The position numbers and the translations under genes were made by a program. A DNA stretch of 64,000 nt from Mesorhabditis belari. Taxonomy: Eukaryota > Nematoda > Chromadorea > Rhabditida > Rhabditidae. Location of the stretch: positions 186,001-250,000 of the forward strand of contig CAUEEP010000864.1 of NCBI GenBank assembly GCA_958450365.1, in the 5' to 3' direction. The notes under the pieces are model-generated. The model was given only the letters and a program-made list of their open reading frames with translations. It was not told the DNA's origin and searched no databases. How positions within the stretch are numbered: the stretch's first letter is position 1; each line of letters opens with the position of its first letter. This document shows positions 10,473 to 21,135 of this stretch, piece after piece.

Positions 10473-11210
10473 AGCTGGATCTGATCACATTCTCTCAATC
10501 GTGGAGATTTAGACCGGCTTACGATATTCCATCGAATTCTGTAGAGTACAGTCATTTGCTCTTAGATTTGTGTAACTGTGTATTCGGTTATCTTTGAGAA
10601 ATTGAAAGTTTTATTTCACAAAAGCCATGTCTATATACAGTGTTGTGAAATAAAGAAAAGAATCGAATGGATGAATGGATTGGGGAAGGAGGGAAGGGGA
10701 AGCGAAGAGAGGGAAGACGAGGGAAGATGAGGGAAGAGGAAGAGAGGGAAGAGGAGCGAAGGGAAGGGATGAGACAAGCGAGTGCCTACATAGAATTCAG
10801 AATTGGGGAACGGGGGTGAATGCGAATCAATTGGGACGTTTAGACCGGCTGAAAGGACAGACAAACGAATGAAATATGATTGCATGAATATGATTGCAGA
10901 CTTTGCCTGTCTCTCCGCCCGGCCTCATCGTCTCTTTCACACAAAGCAATTTTAATAGAAACATTTTTTTCCATAAATATACAGAATCATCAATTTTAGG
11001 GTGACTTTGGGATTGTGATCTAGATAATTTATGAAATAAAAGCAATACTTGTAAACTATATTATGAGTTTAGAGTTTGAAATAGTGCCAAACGCGTTAGA
11101 TGGAGAATCCTTCTATAGATCTTCTTTCTATAGCACTTAGAATCTTTCTATAGCTGTAAATTCGCCTTCAGCTTCATTTTGTGCTCGTAAACGCACTACT
11201 TCTCGTGCAC
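10360..11210. repeat. Right end of the 11-kb unit, with an inverted copy at 39 kb
   Basis: This stretch is repeated in inverse orientation at about 39046-39880, with small indels. It holds a purine-rich GGGAAG tract (10680-10770). The inverted match continues about 46 bases past 11164 (CTCGTAAACGCACTACTTCTCG), where copy 2 has already diverged, so copies 1 and the 39-kb piece share an end that copy 2 lacks. Confidence 0.75.
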
Positions 11211-11255
11211 TAGGATTTCTAAACTCGAGGTCGAGGGTTCGGCTCCGTTCGGCTC

Positions 11256-11839
11256 GGGGCCACCTATATTTTTGATTTTTCCACTTTTCTTCGAGTAATC
11301 AAGGACGCTGAGCACGAATTTGACAGTTTTAGAATGGGTTTTTAATGGAAAAGCCGACATTTTGACACGTTGAAAACTACACTTTTTTGCACTTTAAATG
11401 CACCTTTAAATTTGTGTACTCAAGCTATTTTTTTGCAATTTTGACTCATTTGGGGGACCAAATGGTCGAAATTTGCAAAATTTTTTTTTTATTTCGCTTC
11501 AATTTGAGCAGAAACGTAATTAGTAGGTTAAATTATGCACTTTGGAGCCCCAAAGTTGGGCTTAAACTCATTCTCCCAAGCTCTAGTTGTGTTTTTCGGA
11601 ATCTACGCATAAAGCTACCCGAGAAAAAGTGGTTTTGAAGAGAAAAAACTGCCCCCCTTCCCAACCTGAATAGCGCCTAGAAGCGTAATTTCCAACGCGT
11701 CAAAATGTTGGTTCTGTTAGTTGAAATGCTAAAAATTTATGTTTATTAGTTTATTATCTTATGCTAAAAATGACAAATTCGTGCTCAGCGCCCTCGATTA
11801 CCCCTAGAAAATTGGAAAATCAAAAATATAGGTGGCCCC
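11256..11839. mobile_element. ~580-bp TIR element, ends GGGGCCACCTATATTTTTG
   Basis: The left end reads GGGGCCACCTATATTTTTG and continues with an inverted match to the right end over about 70 bases, including GCTGAGCACGAATTTG near 11308 and its complement near 11776. There is no transposase in the short interior, so it is a MITE-like element. I could not define a clean target-site duplication, so the superfamily is open. Confidence 0.65.
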
Positions 11840-11963
11840 CAACGATCAAAGTGCCAAACTTCTCTACATTTCTTTGCTTTAAAACTTGGCCTAGCGATCA
11901 CTAGTCAGAGTCGTAATTGAGACAATACTTTATTTTAGACGTTACTTTCAAGACCCTTTCTAA

Positions 11964-12209
11964 TGGCTAGAACAAGATGACGTGATCCAATCGCTAGCAG
12001 AGCGTGCAGCGACTTATGGTTATAAATGGGAAGGACGTATCGACATTGTGACTGTTTTTCGAAAAGGAGCATATCACAAAACGTGCACTTACCTCTATGG
12101 AGCATCTGGTGATTGGATGATTTCTGAGGAGAAGGCGTGGAGTTGTCCATGTGCATATGGACGTCAAGCTGGATGTGGAGATGTTTGTTTTGTGCATTTA
12201 ACAGCCTGA
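11964..12209 (+). CDS. Cysteine-rich terminal-exon-like ORF, unassigned
   Basis: The frame is open from a TAA at 11961 to TGA at 12207-12209 and encodes about 81 residues. The first part contains ERAATYGYKWEGR; the second is cysteine-rich, AWSCPC followed by AGCGDVCFVH. It has no start codon of its own in a good context; an AG acceptor is possible at 11968-11970. The sequence is single-copy in the window, unlike its surroundings, which favours a real exon or remnant. The pattern of aromatic residues and closely spaced cysteines resembles the exon-like segment at 43.5-43.8 kb. No family is recognised. Confidence 0.3.
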   Translation, partial: WLEQDDVIQSLAERAATYGYKWEGRIDIVTVFRKGAYHKTCTYLYGASGDWMISEEKAWSCPCAYGRQAGCGDVCFVHLTA

Positions 12210-13371
12210 TATCGTTTGAATAAAGGAATACATGAAAAAGGTTCCAAGTAACGCAAGAAAACAGGAAAAAAGAAATGCGGCCTTAAAACAAAGTCCCTAA
12301 ATTTTTAAACGACTTTTCAGGTAGTTGACATTTTAAAATTGAACAATAGTTGATTACATTCACATCTTTAAAATAGTTTTCTCGATTTGATTTCATTAAT
12401 TCCATTCAGCTTCCTTTAAAACTTGAAAATGTCTCCAAATAACCAGCAAAATCACAAAACGAGCAAGGAAAATCTTTGTGCTTCTTCTTTCGACTTCATG
12501 CCTGGTTATTTCAATAGTTCAAATAAGTCAAATGAGTAATTTCTGGTGATTTTAAGTATCTGTGAGATTTGAAAGAAAGTTCTTGGAAAAAGTTTGACTG
12601 CAATTTCTGAAACACCAATTCATGAACATTTTCTTCTATTATTTACAAGTCGACTCCAAGAAATTACTCGAAAAAATGAGTGCAGCTCCGTAAAATTTTC
12701 GAGATTTTGCAAAAATGATTATTTTCCAGTTTAAATTAAGCTCACTTTTTGCCGCAGAAAAAAGTTTCCTTATCAGGTAAAGCTAGCATAAATGAGGAAT
12801 ACGTTCTATAATCTCTATTTTTAGGCAAAAAAATTTAACAGAGAAGCTTTTTCAAAAAAATAGCTGTCAGCTTCTTGGCACCGGGTGTTATAGGTGATTC
12901 TGAAAAGTGCAAGAATTTGATCAGATTGGCCTTAATCAAAAATTTTCCTGATTTTAACTACTTCATTTTAGGTTTTGAATGGAACCCATTGCCTATTCAT
13001 TAACCCATTAAAAACTTGTCCAAAGGCTGGTCACTCAAAAAGTGACCAAATCACCTCAGCTGAAGAAATCTCTTATTTTTTACCTGAAGCCCACTATGAT
13101 TTTTTTTGTTTAAAAACTTGAAATATCGTCAAGTTTATCAAAAAATCTGGGAAGAAATTATGGGTTGGTTTTTGAGAAATCACTGTGCAACCTTTTCCTA
13201 GAACTTTCTTTCCAACCCAATAGCCCAAAATCATGCGCTTCAATCCAAAAGATATTCTCCGTTGTTGGCAATAGTCTTTCTCCATTTTTCTTTAAAATCT
13301 CGGATCTCTTTGCTGAAGAAGTACTGAGGCTGCAAGTCGAAGTGTTGGCCTACCCGAAGTCGGACTTGGAT
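12210..13371. other. Non-coding, mostly single-copy
   Basis: I see no convincing exon, repeat array or RNA gene. The stretch is AT-rich. The minus-strand frames at 13094-13480 give no recognisable motif; part of that DNA leads into the transposase remnant that follows. Confidence 0.4.
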
Positions 13372-13905
13372 TCATGTTTCGCTTACCGACTAACGAGGCC
13401 GATGGCTCACGATCAACGCGAAAAGGGTTCTTTTCCGTTATACAACCGCCAAATTTGCATCCTTCCATGAAAATGAACAAGGAAAACCACAGAAAATCAT
13501 TTTTTCACTATTTTCTAAGGGCGCGGTGGATTCATGTTTCGCTTCCCGACTACCGAGGCCAATGCAATCTGGTTCTTTCAACAAGCTACATCTTGCTTAT
13601 TACTCGCACATGCGCCAACCATCACGTCATGAAGCTATTGCACAATCAGAACCCCCAATGCGGATATGACAAAACGTCGTGCTGGACAGCGATCGACCTG
13701 CGTGTTGGCTCAAGGATGGAGAGCACCAAAATCCCGTTTCTCCCAACCCTACCATTATGGTTGGACTCAACAGTGGACCTCGATCAACTATTGTGCGAAA
13801 GAATTGGAGATGAATCACGCGGTCGACTTCAACAACTAGGATTCTTTGCGTGGAATATCAAAAAGTCCGACTCATTGCTTGAACAGTTTCTTCCACATAA
13901 ACCTC
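13372..13905 (+). pseudogene. Decayed ISXO2/Merlin-like transposase N-terminus
   Basis: Several frames together resemble the N-terminal part of nematode Merlin/ISXO2-like transposases. First comes an FRFPTTEANAIWFFQ segment at about 13537. Then RTCANHHVMKL and NPQCGYDKTSCW suggest the zinc-binding part, followed by LRVGSRMESTKIPF. A different frame then reads WTSINYCAKELEMNHAVDFNN at about 13770, typical of the helix before the catalytic domain. The first motif occurs twice (13372 and 13531), so a short tandem duplication is included. The frame changes and stop codons show that it is dead, and the DDE part is missing. The 182-codon ORF across it is a composite. The assignment rests on remembered family patterns and needs a profile search. 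Confidence 0.4.
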
Positions 13906-14476
13906 CTTTGGTGTTTATATAAAAAAGATAGAGCACACTCAATTACATAAGTTACCAAATTTTCAGGAAGATCCCTCCAACCGTTTACTCTAGATGACAG
14001 TTTATCGATTTTGTGAAAAAATGATCCTTTGTTGAGTTGAGGCGCTGTTTGAGTTCTCTTTTAAATATTATTTTGTAGAGAATTAGTTACCCTTCTACGG
14101 ATATCATATCATTTGACAAAGTCTGCTATAAGTTTTAGAAATTTCTTTGATTTTCGGCGCCGACTCATTCTCCCCAACCCAATATTTCAACATATCTCCG
14201 TTTTTTGAAAACTTGGTAAACTCTTGGACTTTGTAAACTAGATGGAAAAGGGTATCCAAAAGGTCAGTTTGTTTTTTAACTTACCCTATAGAGCAATGAT
14301 ATTGTTTGCTAAATTAGTGGAAGTTGGCACTGGTTCAAGACTTTTGCACGACGCTATAAAAGCAAAATTTGCCGTTTCTATTCGTTTCGAAGCGCATTTT
14401 CGAAGCAGTTAATTGGTCATAGGATTCACAATTTAACAATAATGGTTTCTGATTCCAAAATACTTTTTTACCAATA

Positions 14477-14870
14477 TTGGGTTGGTGAATTGAAAACTGC
14501 CGGACTTTGAAGTAGAATTTATTCAACCGAAAACCATGAATTCATTCGAAATAATTTCCATTCGGCTTCTGCCCATTTCACAGGCAGTTTGCGGATTCCT
14601 CTTCCGTAGTAGGATTTTGGTTTTTGTGTGAGAGAAGTGTGAGACTCAGAAATGTAGGACTGGGGATGTCTGATGTCCAGTTTTCACACTTTCTTCAAAA
14701 GAAACCCATTTTTCCGGTCAATAGAAAAGTTGTAGAGAATCAAAAATTAGGCTTATTGCCAAATTTCCAAAAAGATACACTTAGTAGTTTCGTTTAAAAT
14801 GGAAGTTTTGTGAAAATTCGTAAATTTGGCATTTCTTGAAAACCAGTTTTTGAATCATTCTGAAAATCTG
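14477..14870 (+). mobile_element. Truncated mariner-type MITE, TTGGGTTGG end
   Basis: The left end is TA followed by TTGGGTTGGTGAATTGAAAA. The sequence matches the complete element at 41285-41797 in inverse orientation, including the inner AAGCCTAATTTTTGATTC hairpin halves. The right terminal repeat is missing here. Confidence 0.65.
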
Positions 14871-14929
14871 GATTTAAGCCTAATTTTTGTGAGATTTTTG
14901 TGAGATTACGATAAACAGATTTACGACAA

Positions 14930-15125
14930 AGTGTCCAAAGAATTTTCGGCTAACTTTTTAGACTAACAAAAAGTCCCCAATTAATAGCAAACATTAGAAC
15001 CGGACCGTTGCTAGGCAGCCAGGTAAATTGCGGACTTCATCCTTGCCTTGAGATTAAAAGCTGCGAAAAATAAATCTCTCTATTTTTGGATTCTCATTAC
15101 ATTCGACGTTGCATGATTTCTACTA
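14930..15125 (-). repeat. Inverted copy of ~8095-8290
   Basis: The segment around CCTGGCTGCCTAGCAAC and ATAAATCTCTCTATTTTTGG is the reverse complement of part of the 11-kb unit, with a few substitutions. It abuts the truncated MITE. Between 15130 and 15830 I see nothing assignable. Confidence 0.75.
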
Positions 15126-15834
15126 ATAAATTTTTTGTTCAATGGTGTTTTTTGCAACATCACGGACCAGCTGAACCAAGACAGGGACGATTGTGATTAA
15201 GAAGTATTAAAATTTGATAATTTCTGTGTTTTTTCAAATGTTACGACTTTTGAGCACCAAAACTCCGCCGGTTTTTCGTTTTTTTAAAATTTTTGTCTAT
15301 TAAAGTTTTTCTTGCATGTAAAAATAGAAATTCTGACAACTGAAAAATGCGCCTGACTGGAAAAAAGATATTACACTTCGAAATTTGCTAAACTCGAAGC
15401 TACAAGACCCTTGTGCATGACGTGTTCTTTTAAAGTGCATTCTATTCGATACTCATCCCCTTTTGCACCCCAACTTTGAGCTCAAATATCTTAATGTTGG
15501 ACTAGCCAATTTAAATATTCTGAATATCATCGGATGCATATGTAGATCGAATTGCCGTTCCTCCTTTTTCCTGTCCCGCTTACCGTACCTTTCCCCATTC
15601 GTGTCTTTTCTTGCCTCCGCGTCACCTGCTTTCCTATAGCGATGGGCAACACGAGAGCTTCATATCCTATGTGGTATCTGTCTGTTTGTATCCTATTTTT
15701 TCGGTGTCCTCTCATTTTTTCTTTAGATCAAAAACAAATGCGAAAAAGAGTCAATCCAAGTTCACGTCACGTCAATCTTCAATTTTCACGCCAATCCAAG
15801 CACTCCTTTCACTAATCTTTTTCCTTTCACTAAG

Positions 15835-16075
15835 CTTTGATTTGTTCAGCAGAGCTTTGATTTGTTCTGAAGCTTTGATTTATTCAGCAGAGCTTTGATT
15901 TGTTCTGAAGCTTTGATTTGTTCAGCAGAGCTTTGATTTGTTCTGAAGCTTTGATTTGTTCAGCAGAGCTTTGATTTGTTCTGAAGCTTTGATTTGTTCA
16001 GCAGAGCTTTGATTTGTTCAGCAAAGCTTTGATTTGTTCACAAAGCTTTGATTTGTTCAGCAAAGAACGCAAAAC
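15835..16075 (+). repeat. Tandem repeat GCTTTGATTTGTTCAGCAGA
   Basis: About twelve units of 18-20 bases alternate between GCTTTGATTTGTTCAGCAGA and GCTTTGATTTGTTCTGAA. The array ends at GCAAAGAACGC. No coding role is seen. Confidence 0.85.
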
Positions 16076-16528
16076 CCAATCGCTAGATTCTTTCTTGTTG
16101 TTGAAAATCAATAACATTCAAATCTTGGTCAAGTGTAGGCTGGTAAATCAATCAATAATTTGTTCAAAAAATTTTCAGCTCTCAGATTTATTTTGGAAAT
16201 TATTTTAATTCTTTTAATTGAAATGCTCAGCTCATTCAGGAATTTTTGTAAAAGAAACCTTTGCAAATCTCATGATGCTTTCTATTTTGTGCGCTAACTT
16301 ATCAAAACATACTTTTTCTTTTCCTCATTTTCTTGTCTTCAAATCTTCATTGTCAAGTCTCCAATAGATCACAAGATTCCCCCAAACATATAGTCAAAAT
16401 TTCTGTTTTTCCTTCCTTTCACCGTCCACAATCTTTTGCATTCTTTTTCTCATTTCTCACTTTTTTAATCCTCTATTTTACGAAGCTTTTTTCTTCTATA
16501 TTCACAAAAAAATTTGCAGAAGGATCGA

Positions 16529-16624
16529 ATGGGTAAAAGAATTGTGGTGTCATTTTTCATCCTTTTCATCACTCTACACAACATCTTTACAGAAGCAGCT
16601 CCACGAGTTTGTTTTAAATCTTAA
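16529..16624 (+). CDS. Signal-peptide first exon or 31-aa secreted peptide
   Basis: ATG opens a short frame, MGKRIVVSFFILFITLHN followed by IFTEAAPR. It has the full layout of a secretory signal: basic start, hydrophobic core and a small-residue cleavage site near TEA-AP. Read straight through, it stops after CFKS at 16622-16624. A GTTTGT after CCACGA (about 16607) could instead be a donor, making this exon 1 of a secreted protein whose later exons are missing, since repeat-derived DNA begins soon after (about 16700). An AATAAA occurs at about 16685. No homologue is recognised. Confidence 0.4.
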   Translation: MGKRIVVSFFILFITLHNIFTEAAPRVCFKS

Positions 16625-17147
16625 AGAAATCGTTTGACGATAATGATTAAGTGGCTGAGTTTAGCTTACAATGATCTTTTGATCAATAAATCTTTGTAAT
16701 CTTGGTAATCTTGTTTTACTAGCATTTATAACATTGAAATGACAAAAGCACAAATTCCTTTAAATAGGAAATGTTTTCCATTCACTTTTCTATCATTTCA
16801 ACCCGATTTTAGTCTATTTTAGTCTTCCAAGTGACTTTAAGTGTAAAGAAACCAATTTCTTAGTAAAATTCGATAAAAACCTCTATAAAGGAATCGGTTG
16901 AACAGATATTCTCAAAATTCGGCCATAGTTGACATTGGCATTGACAATCATTGACAACAAAAGGTTTATGTAAATCATAAAACGCTTAAATTGGGTCTTC
17001 GCGCTGTCGCCTTTTTTTGACTATCCGACTTCATGCCTACATAAAAAACTATAGAATATAAACTTTATAATACTAAACTAATGTTAAACTAAACTAATGA
17101 TACTAAAAAACAAATTTTCATAACATTTCTTGATTCTGTAGAAAATA

Positions 17148-18945
17148 GGCCTTTCTAATGCAGCAAGCATTAGATTAATTGATATTGGGTTGATGGAAAA
17201 GTTGTTTCCGAAATTTGGGGAGTGTACCTTAAATTTGTCAAGTTTTGACGTTTTATAGCTTATGCTAAAGCTGAATCCAATACAGATCGATGGGTACAAA
17301 AATTGTCTTGAGTTATCTCTTTTCTAAAAGATTTTACAGCTATTTTAGTAAAGTAAAGGGCAGCAGAGCCAAAAAATGGATGTTTCCACGTTTTCAGAAA
17401 ATGGCTTTTCGTTAGTTTTCCGTGCGAATTTGTTTCTCATTTCTAAATGCTAGTGGAATAATTTATATCATTTATAAATAAATCATTTATAGATAAATCA
17501 TTTATATAAATACTTTATTCAGAAAGAAATAAAGTGCGATAACGCATTAATAAAATCTATTATATTAGATATTAATTTTGCATTTAATTTGCATATTAAT
17601 TTGTGTCTTAATTTCTCTAGCTTTAATCGAACGAAAAATGAACCTGAGCTTGAAAAAAACCGGAACAATCCCCAGGTCTTTCATTTTTTCCTCCAATCCT
17701 CCATCCAATAAATGGGAATTTCAAAGTATGGGCTCAAAATTGAATCTGTGACAATGCAATAATCTCTTCCTTTTTCTCATTAGAAAGCTTTCCTTTTTTA
17801 TCACTATTTTTATCAAGATGATTATCTTGGTACTCGATGGTATTTGAAAAATCAAGGTACATGTGGGTATATTAGACGTTTATTAGACATGTAGGTATAT
17901 TAGACTTTCACGTTTTCCAAAAATGGCTGTTTCGTTAGTTTTCCCTGCGGATTTGTTTCTCATTTATAAATGCAAGTGGAATAATTTTATATCATTTATA
18001 AATAAATCATTTATAGATAAATCATTTATATAAATACTTTATTCAGAAAAAAATAAAGTGCGAAAACGGATTAATAAAATCTAATAAAAATTAATAAACT
18101 AGCTTAATCGAACGAAAAATGAACCTGAGCTTGAACAAAACCCGAACAATCCCCAGGTCTTTCATTTGTTTTCCTCCAATCCTCCATCCAATAAATGGGA
18201 ATTTCAAAGTATGGGCTCAAAATTGAATCTGTGACAATGCAATATTCTCTTCCTTTTTCTCATTAGAAAGCTTTCCTTTTTTATCACAAGTCATTCCAGA
18301 CGTTTTGCTTTAAAATGACACCTGTCTTTTTCTATACTTTTCATTACTGGCGTCAAAAAACAATTGAAATTAATTAAAAATCTTTAATTAGCTTAGTAAT
18401 CGCAAAAAAAATCCAATGGAAAACCAGTAGATTTTGACTTTATTCTTTTTACCATGTAAAATCCACAGGTTTTAAGTGAATGATTTCAAATTTTCAGATG
18501 AATTTTCAGATGAAAAGATTATAGGAAAGATAGGAAAGGTACAGTACTGGACAATGAAATATGATATTTGAAAAACGATCGCCACTTTCGCGCGTCTGTA
18601 ACTCCCTTGTCTTTGAGTTTAAACTATTAGTGTTCTACATTTTCTGAAAGCTCTTTTCAAGGGCTACACAATGGTAATATTAATATTTAGAAATACGGTA
18701 AAGACAAGGGAGTTACAGACGCGCGAAAGTGACGATCGTTTTTCAAATATTATATTTCATTGTCCAGTAATTTCATTACAGAAGCTCTATCAAACTCTAA
18801 GCCTTAAAAAACTAAGCTCTAAATTGCCTTGTAAATTCCCATTTTATATCATTTCTTTTGTATTTTCATTGGATGAGATTTGTTTTTTGAAAGCTATCAC
18901 TTTACAGGCTGAATATTTTCATATATTTTCCCTTCTGTGATCCAG
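17148..18945 (+). repeat. Repeat block shared with 62750-64000
   Basis: From CTTTCTAATGCAGCAAGCA onward this matches the right end of the window on the same strand, with few differences. The 17-kb copy has about 580 extra bases (17350-17930) that are a second, diverged direct copy of the GGGCAGCAGAGC...TTTATATAAATACTTTATTC segment. It contains fragments of the SLDFEIPIVLDGG-type segment in reverse. The stretch 16625-17147 before it holds no gene I can support. Confidence 0.8.
18547..18767. mobile_element. 221-bp MITE, ends CTGGACAATG, TA target
   Basis: The element begins CTGGACAATGAAATAT and ends ATTTCATTGTCCAG, flanked on both sides by TA. Long inverted repeats (ACGATCG...CACTTTCGCGCGTCTGTAAC) make up most of its length. 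TA target and end structure are typical of Tc1/mariner-derived MITEs. Related copies lie at 35714-35935 (hlh-30 intron) and 63617-63837, with a decayed one at about 21530-21675. Confidence 0.85.
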
Positions 18946-19346
18946 GCATTTTTCGAGACACCAACTTTCGTTAATTTTCAATTTTCACGATAATTTCTAT
19001 GAGATAGACCGTTTTTTTTTCTTTGTTTCCTTTTTGTTTTTGTAAAGCTGTTGAAAAAGAAATTTTTTTTTTTGAGAAATGTTGAAATTGAACTGAAATG
19101 AACTTGAAATGCATTCACAATTTTGGAGCTTCACGCAAAAATTGTTCAGAAAATGATGAAATCAAAAGAAAACAATAAAAAGATTACTTCAAATGAAATA
19201 CTTTCAGATGTGGAAAGTTAAAATTGAAATTCTCAAAAACGGCTCACTCACAAGCCTGTTTAAATAGAAATTTTGATATTTTGGTAAGTCCTTTTGGCCA
19301 CTTGATCATTGTTTTTTAAGTCTTAAGAACCATTTCAGGTTAACTA

Positions 19347-19564
19347 CCGTGTTTTCTCTAATAGTAGTGCACCCTGAGCGTCGCCTAAATTGCTCGAAAT
19401 CTCGAGAACCGCTTAGCAGAACCTATCGATGTGGGGCCGGAAAATGTAGCTGACGATGAGATCTAGTTGGGGATTTGAGTGTTGAGCTTCTGTAAAAGCT
19501 TGGAAACCGTAAAATCGTCGCCAACTCGGCTCGCCGAGGTGCACTACTATTAGAGAAAATACGG
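19347..19564. mobile_element. 218-bp MITE, ends CCGTRTTTTCTCTAATA, TA target
   Basis: The left end reads CCGTGTTTTCTCTAATAG and the right end is its inverse, GTAGTGCAC and GGTGCACTAC marking the inner limits of the repeats. TA flanks both ends. The ends resemble those of the pogo-like element in the hlh-30 intron (34345-35057), so this may be a deletion derivative of that family. Confidence 0.75.
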
Positions 19565-20224
19565 TATACTTGTTTTGTTAAGATATTACTCAAAAACGGG
19601 CAAGCACAACCTTTCCGGCAAACTTAATTTTTCCAGTTTTTAACTTCCGCAAACTCAAAGAATATTTTTAGCTCGATTTTTGTTTGAACAGTCAGAATTC
19701 CCCTTTTGCTCCTCATTAAAAAAGCCGTTGAACTTAAAACGCAAAAAATAGCATTCAGAGCTTGCTTTGTCAGCACGCAAGAAATCCAGGACTAAATTAT
19801 CGAATACGCTTTTTCTAGGTATCATTTTGAAACAATAGCTTGCGGAAACGGGTGAAATTAAGCAATAACTCTTTCATACGGATCTATGATCAACAAAATG
19901 ACGAAACTATATGGTTTTTATTCTACAAACTTCGGAATTCAACTATTACATCAATCAATTCGTCAATATTACGTCAATCAGAAATCAAGCAAAAAAAAAA
20001 CCAGAAATCTCGTCTTTTTTATGGATTTATGGGATCTAGACCTGCATCTAGATATATCAAAGATGCTTTCTGATTAGGCCCTTCATCTAGATGCTTCTGA
20101 TTAGGCCCTTCATCTACATGTTGCGGGCTGTGCATTGGCAGATGAATGGGTGGCGATGGCTGGAGTTGTTGCTGTCGTCGCGGTGTCCGATGAATGGGAT
20201 TCGATCGATTGTTTGCCCCGATTC

Positions 20225-20430
20225 TGTGAAGGCCAAGCGCCGATTCTGAAATGAGTGGTCATAGATCTCTAGCTCGAAGTGGACTTATATTCTAAATGTC
20301 AACTCTACAACCTTATCCTTTTCTTCTAGCTTTTGTTCTTAATGCTTGTTCTTAAACCTGTTTCTGTAGTTTTTCCAAAACTTTTCCTCTGATTCTACTG
20401 CAAAAGTCATTGATTATCTTTAAAAATTTA
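20225..20430. repeat. Dispersed repeat shared with 40126-40330
   Basis: The block around GATTCTGAAATGAGTGGTCA and CTAAATGTCAACTC matches 40126-40330 on the same strand. Just upstream (20100-20235, minus strand) an AG acceptor precedes a Gln/Pro-rich frame (RQQQLQPSPPIHLPMHSPQH); it is present once and could be a captured exon. Short direct repeats of GATTAGGCCCTTCATCTA lie at 20074-20121. Confidence 0.55.
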
Positions 20431-20755
20431 GATCATTTTTTTGAGCAGCATCGACCCCTCCGCTTCGCTAGAAATAGATGAAATAGATGGCTACAATAAT
20501 CTATAGCTCAGTTGAGCCTTAGCCTAAGCCTGAGCCTGAGGTTTATCTTGAATTCGAAGCCCTCAACATTGAAATTTAAGCCTCAGTTTGAAATTCGTTT
20601 TTGAAAACATTAATCTCTAATAATATTGAACTCTCTCCTTTCATGGTGATCTTTTTCTTCAATGTTTCTCGGTTCAAATTCTCTCGCTCTTGATATCTTT
20701 TATACGTTTTATAGATCATGCTAAAGCTGAATCGAATACAGATCGATGGTTACAA

Positions 20756-21030
20756 AAACCGGAAAACCAGTAGATTTTGACTTTATTCTTTTTACCATGT
20801 AAAATCCACAGGTTTTAAGTGAATGATTTCAAATTTTCAGGACAAGCAGAAGCTATTGAATTTCACGAATTTAAGAGGTGGGTTTTTAGAGCAATTTTAA
20901 TTTAAAATTTAAAGCAAATTTAAAAAGCAATTTGTATAAGAGAGTTTATTTTATTTGTATAAGATCTTATAGAGTTTGTATAAGAGATATTTTAAGATTT
21001 ATTAACTTTAAAATATAGACGATTAAAATT
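20756..21030 (+). repeat. Copy of the LDLa-gene upstream segment
   Basis: This matches 56160-56420 in the left palindrome arm. It contains the same 37-base exon-like segment after TTTTCAG (20841-20877; GQAEAIEFHEFKR frame) and the GTATAAGAGAG repeat. The LDLa-coding exons themselves are absent here. Confidence 0.65.
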
Positions 21031-21135
21031 GACAGCTTAGTATTGGGAACGAAAATGCGTATCAAGTCTTTGAATGAAACTGGACACACTTATGTACAAG
21101 CGTTTGTTGGATGTTTAACTGGCAAGCGGAGTTCT

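Larger units (their letters stand above)
498..11164 (+). repeat. 11-kb direct duplication, copy 1
   Basis: This block aligns base for base with 44590-55566 on the same strand, at an offset of 43996-44046 over most of its length and with only scattered substitutions. The shared sequence ends at 11164/55566, after which the copies diverge: copy 1 continues as GCCTTCAGC and copy 2 as TAAAGTAAAGGGC. Copy 1 has an extra partial duplication near 560-660 that copy 2 lacks. Copy 2 has extra sequence near 46200, 52640, 53610-53826 and 53850-54010. The inner region 37-44 kb is not part of the duplication. Confidence 0.85.

Noticed and set aside
10631..10885. ORFs across the GGGAAG tract on both strands (and copies at 39.4 and 55.1 kb)
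   Set aside because: Low-complexity purine or pyrimidine repeats give open frames without gene features.
498..11164. Polinton/Maverick or Helitron
   Set aside because: No polymerase, integrase, capsid, ATPase, Rep or helicase frame is visible, and the CTRR-hairpin end of Helitrons was not recognised. Gene capture alone is not enough for a Helitron call.
13374..13922. 182-codon plus-strand ORF
   Set aside because: Only part of it is in the frame of the transposase remnant; the frame crosses motif segments that belong to other frames. It is a composite over a dead transposase, not a gene.
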